Assembly: GCF_002797315.1 (NCBI RefSeq)
Contig: NZ_KZ454936.1
Span: 250,999-314,998, forward strand
From: Bacillus sp. FJAT-44742
GTDB lineage: Bacteria > Bacillota > Bacilli > Bacillales > Marinococcaceae
DNA length: 64,000 nucleotides
Reading direction: 5' to 3'
The notes beneath the pieces were generated by a model that did not search any database, was not told where the DNA came from, and was given only the letters and a program-made list of their open reading frames with translations. This document shows, piece after piece, positions 8,242 through 16,515 of the stretch. Within the stretch, counting starts at the first letter, position 1; each line of letters starts with the position of its first letter. The position numbers and the translations under genes are program-made.

Positions 8242-9678
8242 ATGAGTGAAAAAGTAGTACATTATCCCCACTATATTGGTGAAGAGAAACTTACGAACAA
8301 TGAAGTTATTAATGTTGAGGATAAATTTGAAAATACCCCTTTAGCCACGATTTCAAGGGGGTCAAAGACGGAAATTGATAAAGCTGTAAAAGTGGCAAAA
8401 GAAACGTTTGAAACCATCAAACTAACTCCTACAGAAAGAGCTGATCTTTTGGTAGCTGCAGCTCAAAAGTTTAAAGAGCGTAAGGAGGAACTTGCTGAAA
8501 CGATTGCTCGTGAGGTTGGAAAAGTAATTAACGATGCCCGGGGTGAGGTAGATAGAGGTATTCAAACCTTTTTGGCAGCAGCAGAGGAAGGGAAAAGAAT
8601 TACCGGCCACACTGTTCCAGTAGAAGGGCAGAGTGGAAATGAAAATAGAATGGCTTTTACAATTCGTCAGCCTGTAGGCGTAGTAGCGGCCATTACTCCT
8701 TTTAATTTTCCTTTTAATTTAACTGCTCATAAGCTTGCCCCTGCGTTGGCTGCAGGCAATACTATTGTATTAAAACCTGCTGAAAAAACACCACTTAGTG
8801 CTATTAAGATGGTTGAAATATTGAGAGAAGTAGGCTTTCCGACGGGATATTTAAATGTAGTAAATGGTTATGGCCATGAAGCTGGACAGCATTTATTAAA
8901 GCATCCAGATGTAAATATGTATACCTTTACTGGAAGTCCAGATATTGGTCGTCTAATTAAAAGTGAAACTGGAATCAGGAAGGTAACATTAGAGCTAGGC
9001 AGTAATGCTCCTAATATCGTACATAAGGATGTAGAAAACCTTTCGGAAATTGCTCAATCATGTGTTCAAAAGGGTGTCATCCACAATGGCCAGGCTTGTA
9101 TTTCTGTCCAAAGAGTTTACGTACAAGAGGAGGTTCTTGATGCATTTTTAGAGGAGGCAAAAAATGCAGCTGAATCCTTAGTGGTAGGCGATCCAATGAA
9201 GGATGAAACTCAAGTTGGTCCTATGATTGATAAAAAGTCTGCTGAAAGAATTGAAAGCTGGGTAAACGAAGCAGTAGAACAAGGTGCTACTGTGGTTTCA
9301 GGTGGGAAACGTGAAGGCTCCATCTATTATCCAACTGTATTGACAGACGTAAAACCTGAAATGAAAGTAGTATGTGACGAGGTTTTTGCTCCAGTTATTG
9401 TAGTTGTTCCTTACAAAGACTTTAATGACGCTATAAAACAAGCTAATGATTCCCGGTACGGGCTTCAAGTTGGTGTATTTACTTCCAATATCCACTTAGC
9501 AATGGAAGCAGCAAAAACTTTACAATTTGGTGGAGTAATTATAAATGACGTATCCACATTTAGAGCTGATGTCATGCCATATGGCGGTATAAAAGATAGT
9601 GGTGTGGGAAAAGAAGGGCCTAAATATGCCATCGAAGAAATGACTGATGAGAAAATTATTGTTTTAAATAATAAGTAG
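8242..9678 (+). CDS. NAD(P)+-dependent aldehyde dehydrogenase
   Basis: This is a classical aldehyde dehydrogenase of 478 residues, oxidising an aldehyde to the acid. Seen features are the cofactor segment TPFNFPFNL with KPAEKTP, the FTGSPDIG turn, the general base Glu in LELGSNAP and the nucleophilic Cys in GQACISVQR. The C-terminal PYGGIKDSGVG is also intact. It resembles the lactaldehyde, succinate-semialdehyde or glyceraldehyde-3-phosphate (non-phosphorylating) type enzymes; the exact substrate is not visible. ATG 8242 is chosen because GGAAGGTGAT lies just before it, and the in-frame GTG 8233 overlaps that site. Its place in operon I suggests an aldehyde intermediate or side entry. Confidence 0.92.
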   Translation: MSEKVVHYPHYIGEEKLTNNEVINVEDKFENTPLATISRGSKTEIDKAVKVAKETFETIKLTPTERADLLVAAAQKFKERKEELAETIAREVGKVINDARGEVDRGIQTFLAAAEEGKRITGHTVPVEGQSGNENRMAFTIRQPVGVVAAITPFNFPFNLTAHKLAPALAAGNTIVLKPAEKTPLSAIKMVEILREVGFPTGYLNVVNGYGHEAGQHLLKHPDVNMYTFTGSPDIGRLIKSETGIRKVTLELGSNAPNIVHKDVENLSEIAQSCVQKGVIHNGQACISVQRVYVQEEVLDAFLEEAKNAAESLVVGDPMKDETQVGPMIDKKSAERIESWVNEAVEQGATVVSGGKREGSIYYPTVLTDVKPEMKVVCDEVFAPVIVVVPYKDFNDAIKQANDSRYGLQVGVFTSNIHLAMEAAKTLQFGGVIINDVSTFRADVMPYGGIKDSGVGKEGPKYAIEEMTDEKIIVLNNK

Positions 9679-9690
9679 CGGAGGGATAGT

Positions 9691-10887
9691 ATGAGGAATA
9701 CATGGACAGTACACTCAACTGAAACGATGGTTTTTGGCAATGGAGCTATTCAGGAACTACCGAAGCTTTGCAGAAAATTTGATGCTAAGAACGTATTAAT
9801 TGTGACTGACCAAGGCATTAGGAATGCGGGCTTAGTCGAGGTGATCTTAGAGGTACTATCTGATTTTAATGTAGAAGTCTACGATAAAGCTGTGCCAGAA
9901 CCACCAGTAGAAAGTGCCGTAGAATGTTTGGAAGAAGCGAAGAAACAAATGCTGGTCGATGTCATTATTGGTTTAGGCGGCGGAAGCAGCATTGATTTAG
10001 CAAAAGTTGTGGCGCTTTTATTAGAACACGGAGGCGAGCCTAAGGACTATTTTGGCGAAAACCAAGTGCCTGGAGCGATAGCCCCATTAATTGCTATTCC
10101 TACTACTGCAGGTACGGGATCTGAAGTTACTTCAGTGACTGTCTTAACTGATAATGAAAATAAAATAAAAACTGGCATTTCAGATAACAACTTAAGACCA
10201 AAAGCTGCTTTACTTGATCCGGAATTAACGCTGAAGTTGCCTGCTTATGTGACTGCATGTTCTGGAATAGATGCATTAAGTCACGCTGTGGAAGCTTATA
10301 CAGCAAAAGAGTCACAGTACATTGACGCTGAAGGAGAGCTTTTATTTCAGGGTGCAAATCCTATGAGTGATTCGCTTGCACTGCAGGCTATTCGTTACAT
10401 TGTTGAATACCTGCCATTAGCCGTTAACCAAGGGACTAATAAAGAGGCTCGTTATTATATGTTACTAGGAAGCCTACTTGCCGGCCAGGCATTTTCAAAC
10501 GCTGGCACTGCGGCTGCGCATGCACTTGCATATCCTATTGGAGGAATCGTAAAGTCTCCCCATGGTGAACTAACTGGTTTATTACTGCCTCATGTATTGA
10601 AACACAATAAAGCGGTAATAACTGATAAACTAGCTTTTGCAGAAAGAATGGTAGATTCTACAAAAGCAGACCTTAATAAGAATGAGGCCGCTGATTCGTT
10701 TATTTCACGTATCGAACAGTTATTAGTTGATATTAATTTACCGGCTCGTCTATCTGAGATTGGTGTAAAAGATGAAGATATTGATACCATTGCTGAAAAA
10801 GCACTAAAAATCGAAAGACTGATCAGAAATAATCCTAGAGTACCAACAGTTGAAAGCTTTAAAACGTTATTAAAGAATGCATTGTAG
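9691..10887 (+). CDS. Iron-containing alcohol dehydrogenase
   Basis: This is a group III (Fe-dependent) alcohol dehydrogenase of 398 residues, cytoplasmic and NAD(P)-linked. The nucleotide-binding GLGGGSSIDLAK and TTAGTGSEVT motifs are present. Metal-ligand regions follow: ALSHAVEAY, the alanine-rich helix GTAAAHALAYPIGG and SPHGELTG with LLPHV. Relatives oxidise 1,3-propanediol, lactaldehyde-type or 4-hydroxybutyrate-type alcohols. A GGAGGGA site precedes ATG 9691, 12 bases after the aldehyde dehydrogenase gene. The two probably act in series, alcohol to aldehyde to acid, feeding the kinase/PdxA route (inference). Confidence 0.92.
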   Translation: MRNTWTVHSTETMVFGNGAIQELPKLCRKFDAKNVLIVTDQGIRNAGLVEVILEVLSDFNVEVYDKAVPEPPVESAVECLEEAKKQMLVDVIIGLGGGSSIDLAKVVALLLEHGGEPKDYFGENQVPGAIAPLIAIPTTAGTGSEVTSVTVLTDNENKIKTGISDNNLRPKAALLDPELTLKLPAYVTACSGIDALSHAVEAYTAKESQYIDAEGELLFQGANPMSDSLALQAIRYIVEYLPLAVNQGTNKEARYYMLLGSLLAGQAFSNAGTAAAHALAYPIGGIVKSPHGELTGLLLPHVLKHNKAVITDKLAFAERMVDSTKADLNKNEAADSFISRIEQLLVDINLPARLSEIGVKDEDIDTIAEKALKIERLIRNNPRVPTVESFKTLLKNAL

Positions 10888-10902
10888 AAAGAGAGGGTTC
10901 CT

Positions 10903-11901
10903 ATGACTAAGCCAGTAATTTGCATGACTATGGGAGATGCGGCAGGTGTCGGACCGGAAATCATTATGAAGGTTCTTACAGACTCGGAAGTTTACGAATG
11001 GTGTCATCCTCTTGTCGTGGGAGATGCTAAAATATTACAACGCGCTGGAGAAATAGTAGGTTCTAATATGCCTATAAATTCAATTCACTCTGTTAATGAG
11101 GCTAGATTTGAAGTAGGGAAGGTTGATTGTGTAGATTTAGATTTGCTACCAGAGGATCTTCCTTTTGGAGAAGTTTCTTCAAAGGCTGGTGACGCAGCTT
11201 ATCGTTACATTGAAAAAGCGGTTGAACTAGCTAAGAATAAAGAAATAGACGTCATTTGTACTGCTCCTTTAAACAAGGAAGCTCTACAAAAAGGTGGTCA
11301 CAAATATCCAGGACACACCGAGTTATTAGCTCATTTAACAGATACAAAGGAATTTGCAATGTTTCTTTCTTCACCTAAACTGAAGGTAATTCATGTAACC
11401 ACCCATATTGGTTTAATAGATGCTGTTAATAGTATAAAGCCTGAAAGGGTTTATAACGTTATAAAGATGGCAAATGATACCTTAGTTAAAGCTGGAATAA
11501 ATGAACCACGGATTGCTGTCTGTGGGATTAATCCACATGCAGGTGAAAATGGTTTATTCGGCTATGGTGAAGAAGAAGAGAAAGTACTCCCTGGAGTAAA
11601 GAAAGCGCAAGAAGAAGGGATTAATGCTACAAACCCTCTTCCAGCTGACACTCTTTTTTTCCGTGCAGTTAGAGGAGACTTTGATGTGGTAGTAGCTATG
11701 TATCATGATCAGGGACACGGCCCTATTAAGGTATTAGGTTTAGAATCTGGGGTTAATATTACTGTGGGACTGCCAATTTTAAGAACAAGTGTAGATCATG
11801 GAACGGCTTTTGATATTTCAGGGAAAGGCATTGCTGATGAGGCAAGCCTTAAAGAAGCTATTCGTCAAGGGGTAGAATTAGCACCAAGGAATATTCAATA
11901 G
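10903..11901 (+). CDS. pdxA: PdxA-family 4-phospho-hydroxyacid dehydrogenase (PdxA2-like)
   Basis: This is a PdxA-family enzyme, 332 residues. True PdxA oxidises 4-phosphohydroxy-L-threonine in vitamin B6 synthesis. PdxA2 paralogues beside DUF1537 kinases oxidise and decarboxylate 4-phospho-threonate or -erythronate to dihydroxyacetone phosphate. The GDAAGVGPE start, PGHTELLA and MYHDQGHGPIK metal-site motifs and DHGTAFDISGKG are intact. The catabolic role is favoured here because the gene closes the operon holding the kinase and TRAP transporter, and because Bacillaceae usually make B6 through PdxS/PdxT. Substrate stereochemistry cannot be read from sequence. A strong terminator follows. Confidence 0.88.
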   Translation: MTKPVICMTMGDAAGVGPEIIMKVLTDSEVYEWCHPLVVGDAKILQRAGEIVGSNMPINSIHSVNEARFEVGKVDCVDLDLLPEDLPFGEVSSKAGDAAYRYIEKAVELAKNKEIDVICTAPLNKEALQKGGHKYPGHTELLAHLTDTKEFAMFLSSPKLKVIHVTTHIGLIDAVNSIKPERVYNVIKMANDTLVKAGINEPRIAVCGINPHAGENGLFGYGEEEEKVLPGVKKAQEEGINATNPLPADTLFFRAVRGDFDVVVAMYHDQGHGPIKVLGLESGVNITVGLPILRTSVDHGTAFDISGKGIADEASLKEAIRQGVELAPRNIQ

Positions 11902-11919
11902 AGGATAAACGCGTATTAC

Positions 11920-11978
11920 ACCTAAAGTTAGACCGAACATGGCTACGTTTTTAGTAGCTGGTCTTCTTTAGGTTTTTT
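11920..11978 (+). terminator. Terminator of cluster I
   Basis: ACCTAAAG/CTTTAGG arms extend inward to TTAGACC/GGTC and enclose a second small stem. TTTTTTG follows. This closes the cluster I operon. Confidence 0.85.
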
Positions 11979-12332
11979 GTTTTCATTTACAGCAGTGTCT
12001 TATAAAATAAAACTTATCAACAACAGACGTTTTGTTAGTTTATTACTAATTACCTTAATAAGTATAAAAAATAATAAAAGAGTAAAGAGCACATATACAA
12101 AGAGTACAATGTTGTGAAAGTTATAATGGCCTTTAGTATAAGACTACCTTCAGGATTCATTTTTATTGCGTCAACCCTATAATCATTCAACGGTAATCAT
12201 AGTTAAGGTGTAGGACTTCCTTACCTCAGATAAAAAGGACATTGTAATATCCTTACAAGTCTATAGAAGGAAATTTTCCTAAGCTAGGTCTCTTGTACCA
12301 AATGAGAGTAAAGAAAAAAGGAGAGTAATACA
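11979..12332. other. AT-rich gap without recognisable gene
   Basis: About 350 bases of AT-rich sequence precede the FhuF-like gene. Short imperfect repeats (AAGGACATTG / AATATCCTT near 12236-12257) are present. No convincing Fur box, coding frame or clear -35/-10 pair was found. Confidence 0.5.
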
Positions 12333-13112
12333 GTGGTTGAGGTAAATACTAGAGAATTAGCAATATGCGGGATAAAAAGTAGTACTGCACATTTGAAAAA
12401 AGCTGTCTCTTTTGCAGAGTTAGAAAGAGACAGCGTTGCTGCTGATTTCCTGGCTCATAGAATAAAAGTCATCCAGGGAGAAGACAGGAAGGCAGCTGCA
12501 GCGAATACCATCACATATATAGCTCTTGCGACCGCTGGCCTTTATTATTTTTCATTAAAGAATAAAGTCTTTCCCTCGTTTATCTGGGGAGATTCTATGA
12601 TTGGAGAAAGTATGGAAAGGCCGTTAACATTATCTGTTTTTCTACAAGATTTAGAGTTTTCCAGGGTGGAAATAACAGAAGAAGTAAGTCTCAAGATTGC
12701 AGGAAAGTTATTTCACAGCCAGCAAAGAGTAATACACACACTTTCTGTACTAAGCAGCCTTCCATTTAATCAATGCTGGGCGTTATATGATCATGGATTC
12801 TTAAGTGCTTCTTCTCTTTTTCGATTAACTCTACACGAACGAGCAAGAGTAGAAGAAGGTAGACTGGGATTAAAACGTCTGCCGCCTGAAGTCTTTGGAG
12901 CTGTGCGTAATCCATTTGATGTTAAGCGCAGATATGTAGATAGCTGGTGGGAACCAGTCGAAAAACTCTCTTTAAAGGCTACCTGTTGTTTAATGTACAA
13001 AACAGGCAGACGAAAGGAGTATTGTTTTACCTGTCCTAAACTCACGAAACAAGAGAGAGAAAAGGCAGCGTTATCCTTTCAACAGCAGTACGGTATCAGA
13101 AAGCCTTGGTAG
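12333..13112 (+). CDS. FhuF-like (2Fe-2S) siderophore-iron reductase family protein
   Basis: The product has 259 residues. Its C-terminus carries the FhuF-type cluster motif, a CC pair (ATCCLMY) followed by CFTCP, which in E. coli FhuF binds a [2Fe-2S] cluster used to release iron from hydroxamate siderophores. The N-terminal two-thirds is poorly conserved and helical, as in other Bacillus FhuF-like proteins. It starts at GTG 12333 after AAAAGGAGAG with good spacing. It stands alone, with no ABC siderophore importer beside it. A hydroxylase for hydroxamate synthesis is encoded about 47 kb away at 59362, which hints at hydroxamate use in this organism. A terminator shared with the convergent gene follows. 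Confidence 0.75.
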   Translation: MVEVNTRELAICGIKSSTAHLKKAVSFAELERDSVAADFLAHRIKVIQGEDRKAAAANTITYIALATAGLYYFSLKNKVFPSFIWGDSMIGESMERPLTLSVFLQDLEFSRVEITEEVSLKIAGKLFHSQQRVIHTLSVLSSLPFNQCWALYDHGFLSASSLFRLTLHERARVEEGRLGLKRLPPEVFGAVRNPFDVKRRYVDSWWEPVEKLSLKATCCLMYKTGRRKEYCFTCPKLTKQEREKAALSFQQQYGIRKPW

Positions 13113-13114
13113 TA

Positions 13115-13160
13115 AAAGATCCCCGGATTTTTCCTAAAGCAGGATAGCCGGGGATCTTCT
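13115..13160. terminator. Bidirectional terminator
   Basis: An 11-bp stem (AAGATCCCCGG with CCGGGGATCTT) separates two convergent genes. T-rich sequence on both sides lets it serve both. Confidence 0.85.
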
Positions 13161-13167
13161 TATATTA

Positions 13168-14472
13168 TTAGTCAATGACAGTTACTTGTACATTTTGGCG
13201 GCCAAAGTTCACGGCATCTCCACGCTCTTGCATGTAAAGGTCGATGCGGTTTCCTTGGATGTTCCCGCCAGTATCTCCGGCCACAGCTTCACCGTAACCT
13301 TCTACATATACAGTAGAACCAAGTGGAATAACGTTAGGGTCAACTGCGACTACACTTTGATTCGGATTAGCATTAAGGTCAATACCAGTAGCTGTTACAC
13401 CAGTGCATCCTGCGCAGTTAGCAGTATATGCAGTAGCTTCCATAGTCATAGTTTGTCCTTCAGCTTCGCTTACGTCAGCTGTGTCTTCTTCAACTGGAGT
13501 TTCAGCTGCAGGCTCCTCTGTTGCAGTTGGAGTTTCTTCTGCAGGCTCTTCAGCCGGAGCTTCCTCTTCTACAGGCTCTTCAGCCGGAGCTTCCTCTTCT
13601 ACAGGCTCTTCAGCCGGAGCTTCTTCTTCTGCAGGCTCTTCAGCCGGAGCTTCTTCTTCTGCAGGCTCTTCAGCCGGAGCTTCTTCTTCTGCAGGCTCTT
13701 CAGCCGGAGCTTCCTCTTCTGCAGGCTCTTCAGCCGGAGCTTCCTCTTCTGCAGGCTCTTCAGCCGGAGCTTCCTCTTCTACAGGTTCTTCAGCCGGAGC
13801 TTCCTCTTCTACAGGCTCTTCAGCCGGAGCTTCCTCTTCTACAGGTTCTTCAGCTGGAGCTTCCTCTTCTACAGGCTCCTCAGCTACTGCAACAGTTGTT
13901 TCTTCAACTGTTGCAGTGCCTACGGTTGAAGCATCGCTTCCGTTAACTGCTTCATGGAGAGCTGAGAATGTTTCTGGGCCTGCTAAGCCATCAACAGTAA
14001 TACCTTGAGATTTTTGGAAATCTACTACTGCCTGGTGAGTAATAGGACCAAAGATCCCATCTATTTTATATTCATAAAAGCCAAGAGTGTTTAAATCTTC
14101 TTGCAGAGAGCTTACTGTTGCTCCTTCATCCCCTTGTTCAAGAATGGAGAGGGAGCTGATGGTTTGAACGCCTGCTAAGCCATCTACAATCAGACCATTT
14201 TTTTCCTGATATGTTGTTACTGCTTGTGTAGTTTTAGCATCATATGTTCCAGTTATGTGCTTATCTTTTAAAAGGTTATTTTCGTTTAACATTGACTGGA
14301 GCTCTTCTACATGAACGTGATCCTTGCCTTCATAAAGAAGCTTAGATCCAAGTTCTGCTCCTGCTGCATCATCATTTGGTAATCCTAAAAATACTGCTGC
14401 TGCTAAAGCCGGCGCACCGATCCATTTCATTTGCGGCTTTAATTTGTTTAATGTTGATTCTTTTACCTTCAT
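13168..14472 (-). CDS. Secreted 3D-domain cell-wall protein with Glu/Pro/Ala repeats
   Basis: This is a wall-associated protein of 434 residues. A signal-like hydrophobic stretch lies at about 16-32. Two peptidoglycan-binding (PG_binding_1) repeats follow at about 50-110 and 115-172. A highly acidic spacer occupies about 195-330 with 11 copies of a ten-residue unit, EEP(V/A)EEEAPA. The C-terminal 3D domain (about 345-434) shows VVAVDPNVIPLGS, AGDTGG and NRIDLY, the conserved aspartates of YocH/MltA-like lytic transglycosylases. The likely role is muralytic cleavage during growth. A GGAGGT site precedes the ATG. The long plus-strand frames opposite the repeat are by-products of the repeated DNA. 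Confidence 0.9.
   Translation of the reverse strand: MKVKESTLNKLKPQMKWIGAPALAAAVFLGLPNDDAAGAELGSKLLYEGKDHVHVEELQSMLNENNLLKDKHITGTYDAKTTQAVTTYQEKNGLIVDGLAGVQTISSLSILEQGDEGATVSSLQEDLNTLGFYEYKIDGIFGPITHQAVVDFQKSQGITVDGLAGPETFSALHEAVNGSDASTVGTATVEETTVAVAEEPVEEEAPAEEPVEEEAPAEEPVEEEAPAEEPVEEEAPAEEPAEEEAPAEEPAEEEAPAEEPAEEEAPAEEPAEEEAPAEEPAEEEAPAEEPVEEEAPAEEPVEEEAPAEEPAEETPTATEEPAAETPVEEDTADVSEAEGQTMTMEATAYTANCAGCTGVTATGIDLNANPNQSVVAVDPNVIPLGSTVYVEGYGEAVAGDTGGNIQGNRIDLYMQERGDAVNFGRQNVQVTVID
13541..13870 (-). repeat. 30-bp tandem repeat, about 11 copies, inside wall-protein gene
   Basis: The unit encodes EEP(V/A)EEEAPA. Copies differ mainly at the GTA/GCA codon (Val or Ala) and at silent positions. 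The middle copies are nearly identical, which suggests recent slippage or recombination. The repeat keeps the frame. Confidence 0.95.
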
Positions 14473-14499
14473 GTGTGAAAACCTCCAATAGAGAAGTCA

Positions 14500-14889
14500 T
14501 GATTTGTTCGACGCTTTGAATCGTATCAAGACTTTCCAGGAGAGACAATAGATTTCTAAGCTATTTAAATGAATTGAAATGTTTATGTAACATTGGAAAT
14601 GCTGTGTTAATACAAATTGGAAATAATATTAGGGATAATGAGAAAATAATCGAAAATCTCAAAAAGTATGGGACGAGGTTTTTCTTTGAAAAAGGGATAA
14701 AAAAAGAAGAAATATAGGGGAACATGTAAAACAAAATGTCGAAATTACTAGTATACATTAAGTGTAATAGATATAAGAAGATAGTGAAAGAGTAAATTAT
14801 AAAAAAATAATAATTAATACTATTCTCTTTTTAGCAGTCAGTTAAACTATGAAATATTATAAGCAAACAAAAAAGCAAATTAAAGGAAA
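14500..14889. other. AT-rich divergent intergenic region
   Basis: This region lies between the wall-protein gene (minus) and the permease gene (plus), and must hold both promoters. It is very AT-rich. I could not pick one promoter over the many partial matches, and no coding frame looks real. Confidence 0.4.
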
Positions 14890-15054
14890 TTACCAGACAT
14901 TAGATTAGAAGGAGTTGGAAGAACTTCTTTTGTAGTTGGTAAGGCCCCTGCTTATTTAGGGGAGAAGGCCGGGTAATTGAAACGGTAGATTAATAAGCGT
15001 AAAGTAAATGGGTATAAAAGAGAAGGAAGCTACTAAACATTTAACAATAAAAAA
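14890..15054 (+). promoter_or_regulatory. Structured leader upstream of permease, possible riboswitch
   Basis: The leader is richer in G+C than its surroundings. TTACCA (14890) can pair with TGGTAA (14937), enclosing a 10-bp hairpin with wobble pairs (arms 14907-14916 and 14922-14931). A CCCCT/AGGGG hairpin (14945-14962) and a GGCC/GGCC closure follow. It ends just before the AAGGAG of the permease gene. It does not match the SAM, TPP, purine, c-di-AMP or fluoride consensus I know. The structure is plausible; the regulatory role is inference. Confidence 0.4.
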
Positions 15055-15068
15055 GGAGCAGCAACACG

Positions 15069-16433
15069 ATGAAACGAATAAGTGGGCATTTATATATTTT
15101 TTATTCTTTAGTTCTGCTTTTATATATCAGCAATGTATTTATTGAAAGTCGGGCATTAGCGTACATTGTAGGTACCCTTGCGATTCCCCTGCTTTTCATA
15201 TCGTTCCTCGGAGCTGCAAATCTTTTTCGTATCTTAGGTTTTTTATTCATAAGTGCAGGGGCCGGGATGTTCATTTATGCGGGGCTGCCAGTCGCGGAAC
15301 TTCCATTTTACATGACTTCTACAATGCCGCTTCTTGCTTTTTTAACCATTCTTCCTTGGATGAATGGAGTAGTTCGTGCTGGTCGTTTTGATCGCCGCAT
15401 TAATCAATTGATGAAAGCCAATGTTTCAGATTTGGGAAAGCTCTATACACGAAGCTCTTTTACATCATATATTCTTGTGGCCTTTATCAATTTGTCAGCT
15501 CTTCCCCTTGCACAAGGAGTGTTGTTAAAAAACCTGTCTACTATGAAAAAGCAGCTGCGGGACTCATTTGTCAGCAGGACAACCTTAAGGGCTTTTGCTG
15601 TTGCGTTAGCCTGGAGCCCTATGGAAATTATGGTTGCTATAACCGTAGACGCTACCGGTGTTAGTTACTTAACTTACTTACCTTGGCTGCTATTATGTTC
15701 TCTTATTGCACTCTTCATTGATTTATTATGGGGGTATATGGCTTTTCGAAAACACGGATATCAGCCTGCGATTGAAAGTGAACAACTCTTTCATCCTATA
15801 CAGGTAGCTGTTCAAATTATGAAACTGTTCTTAGCATTATCTATCTTTTTGGCTCTAGTGGTGTCAATTGGAAATGTAACCGGGCTTGATTTCATATTAA
15901 CGGTAACCCTTGTTATTCTGCCATTTGCCATCGGCTGGTCGCTTTTAATGAAACGTTGGAAGACTTTTAAGGTTATTGGCTGGGTGACATGGAAAGAACG
16001 GACAAACGGAATGCAGAATTTCGTAGTATTATTTTTATCATTAGCTTTTTTTTCAAGCAGCTTAAATGAAACACCTTTCCTTGATCTGATTCAGCAGCCT
16101 TTTCTGGGAGCAGCGGAGTACCCTTTAATCATATTGTTTCTTATTCAGTTCACTTATTTGGCCATGAGCATGATTGGAGTACACCCGGTAGCTACAGTTG
16201 GTGTACTGATTGAAGTGCTGCCTCCCCTCTATGAAATTATCAACCCGATGAGCATAGGAATTGTCCTCGTCACTGGGGCCTTAGCGACCGCTTGTGCGGG
16301 CACGTATGGTATTACCGTCACGATGACTTCTATGAACACTAAGCAAAACCCCTATCGGATCACGTTGAGAAACCTGCCATTCGCGCTAACTTATGGTGCA
16401 GTCGGCGTAATCATGGGTTATTTGCTTCTCTAA
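15069..16433 (+). CDS. Polytopic membrane protein, putative permease
   Basis: The 454-residue product is almost entirely hydrophobic, with about 11-12 predicted membrane helices. A cytoplasmic loop with charged residues (about 105-140) separates the first helices from the rest. Layout and the small-residue motifs ALPLAQGVLL and ATACAGTYGITV resemble ion-transporter-type permeases such as the DUF1646, ArsB or NhaD-like folds, but I do not recognise the family. It starts at ATG 15069 with AAAAAAGGAGC. It is monocistronic between a structured leader and a terminator. The leader suggests that its substrate or ion may be sensed in RNA. Function is not assigned. Confidence 0.7.
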   Translation: MKRISGHLYIFYSLVLLLYISNVFIESRALAYIVGTLAIPLLFISFLGAANLFRILGFLFISAGAGMFIYAGLPVAELPFYMTSTMPLLAFLTILPWMNGVVRAGRFDRRINQLMKANVSDLGKLYTRSSFTSYILVAFINLSALPLAQGVLLKNLSTMKKQLRDSFVSRTTLRAFAVALAWSPMEIMVAITVDATGVSYLTYLPWLLLCSLIALFIDLLWGYMAFRKHGYQPAIESEQLFHPIQVAVQIMKLFLALSIFLALVVSIGNVTGLDFILTVTLVILPFAIGWSLLMKRWKTFKVIGWVTWKERTNGMQNFVVLFLSLAFFSSSLNETPFLDLIQQPFLGAAEYPLIILFLIQFTYLAMSMIGVHPVATVGVLIEVLPPLYEIINPMSIGIVLVTGALATACAGTYGITVTMTSMNTKQNPYRITLRNLPFALTYGAVGVIMGYLLL

Positions 16434-16471
16434 CCAATAGGTTTAGGATTCTTGTCTACTAAAACACACGT

Positions 16472-16510
16472 AAAAAAGGCAGCCTATCTTTGAAGAGGCT
16501 GTCTTTTTTA
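16472..16510. terminator. Bidirectional terminator
   Basis: AAAAAAGGCAGCCT pairs with AGGCTGTCTTTTTT (one wobble) between two convergent genes. Confidence 0.9.
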
Positions 16511-16515
16511 CATTT

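Noticed and set aside
13541-13870. CRISPR-like array of regular 30-bp repeats
   Set aside because: There are no spacers; the repeats are contiguous and encode an in-frame decapeptide. No cas genes are nearby.
13186-14008. Three long overlapping plus-strand frames opposite the wall-protein gene
   Set aside because: They arise from the 30-bp repeat read on the other strand, giving low-complexity Ser/Ala, Leu/Gln or Phe/Ser-rich products. None has a fitting ribosome site, while the minus-strand gene has clear domains.
14473-14889. c-di-AMP (ydaO-type) riboswitch upstream of the wall hydrolase gene
   Set aside because: Such switches control some wall hydrolases, but the minus-strand leader is AT-rich and lacks the conserved motif.
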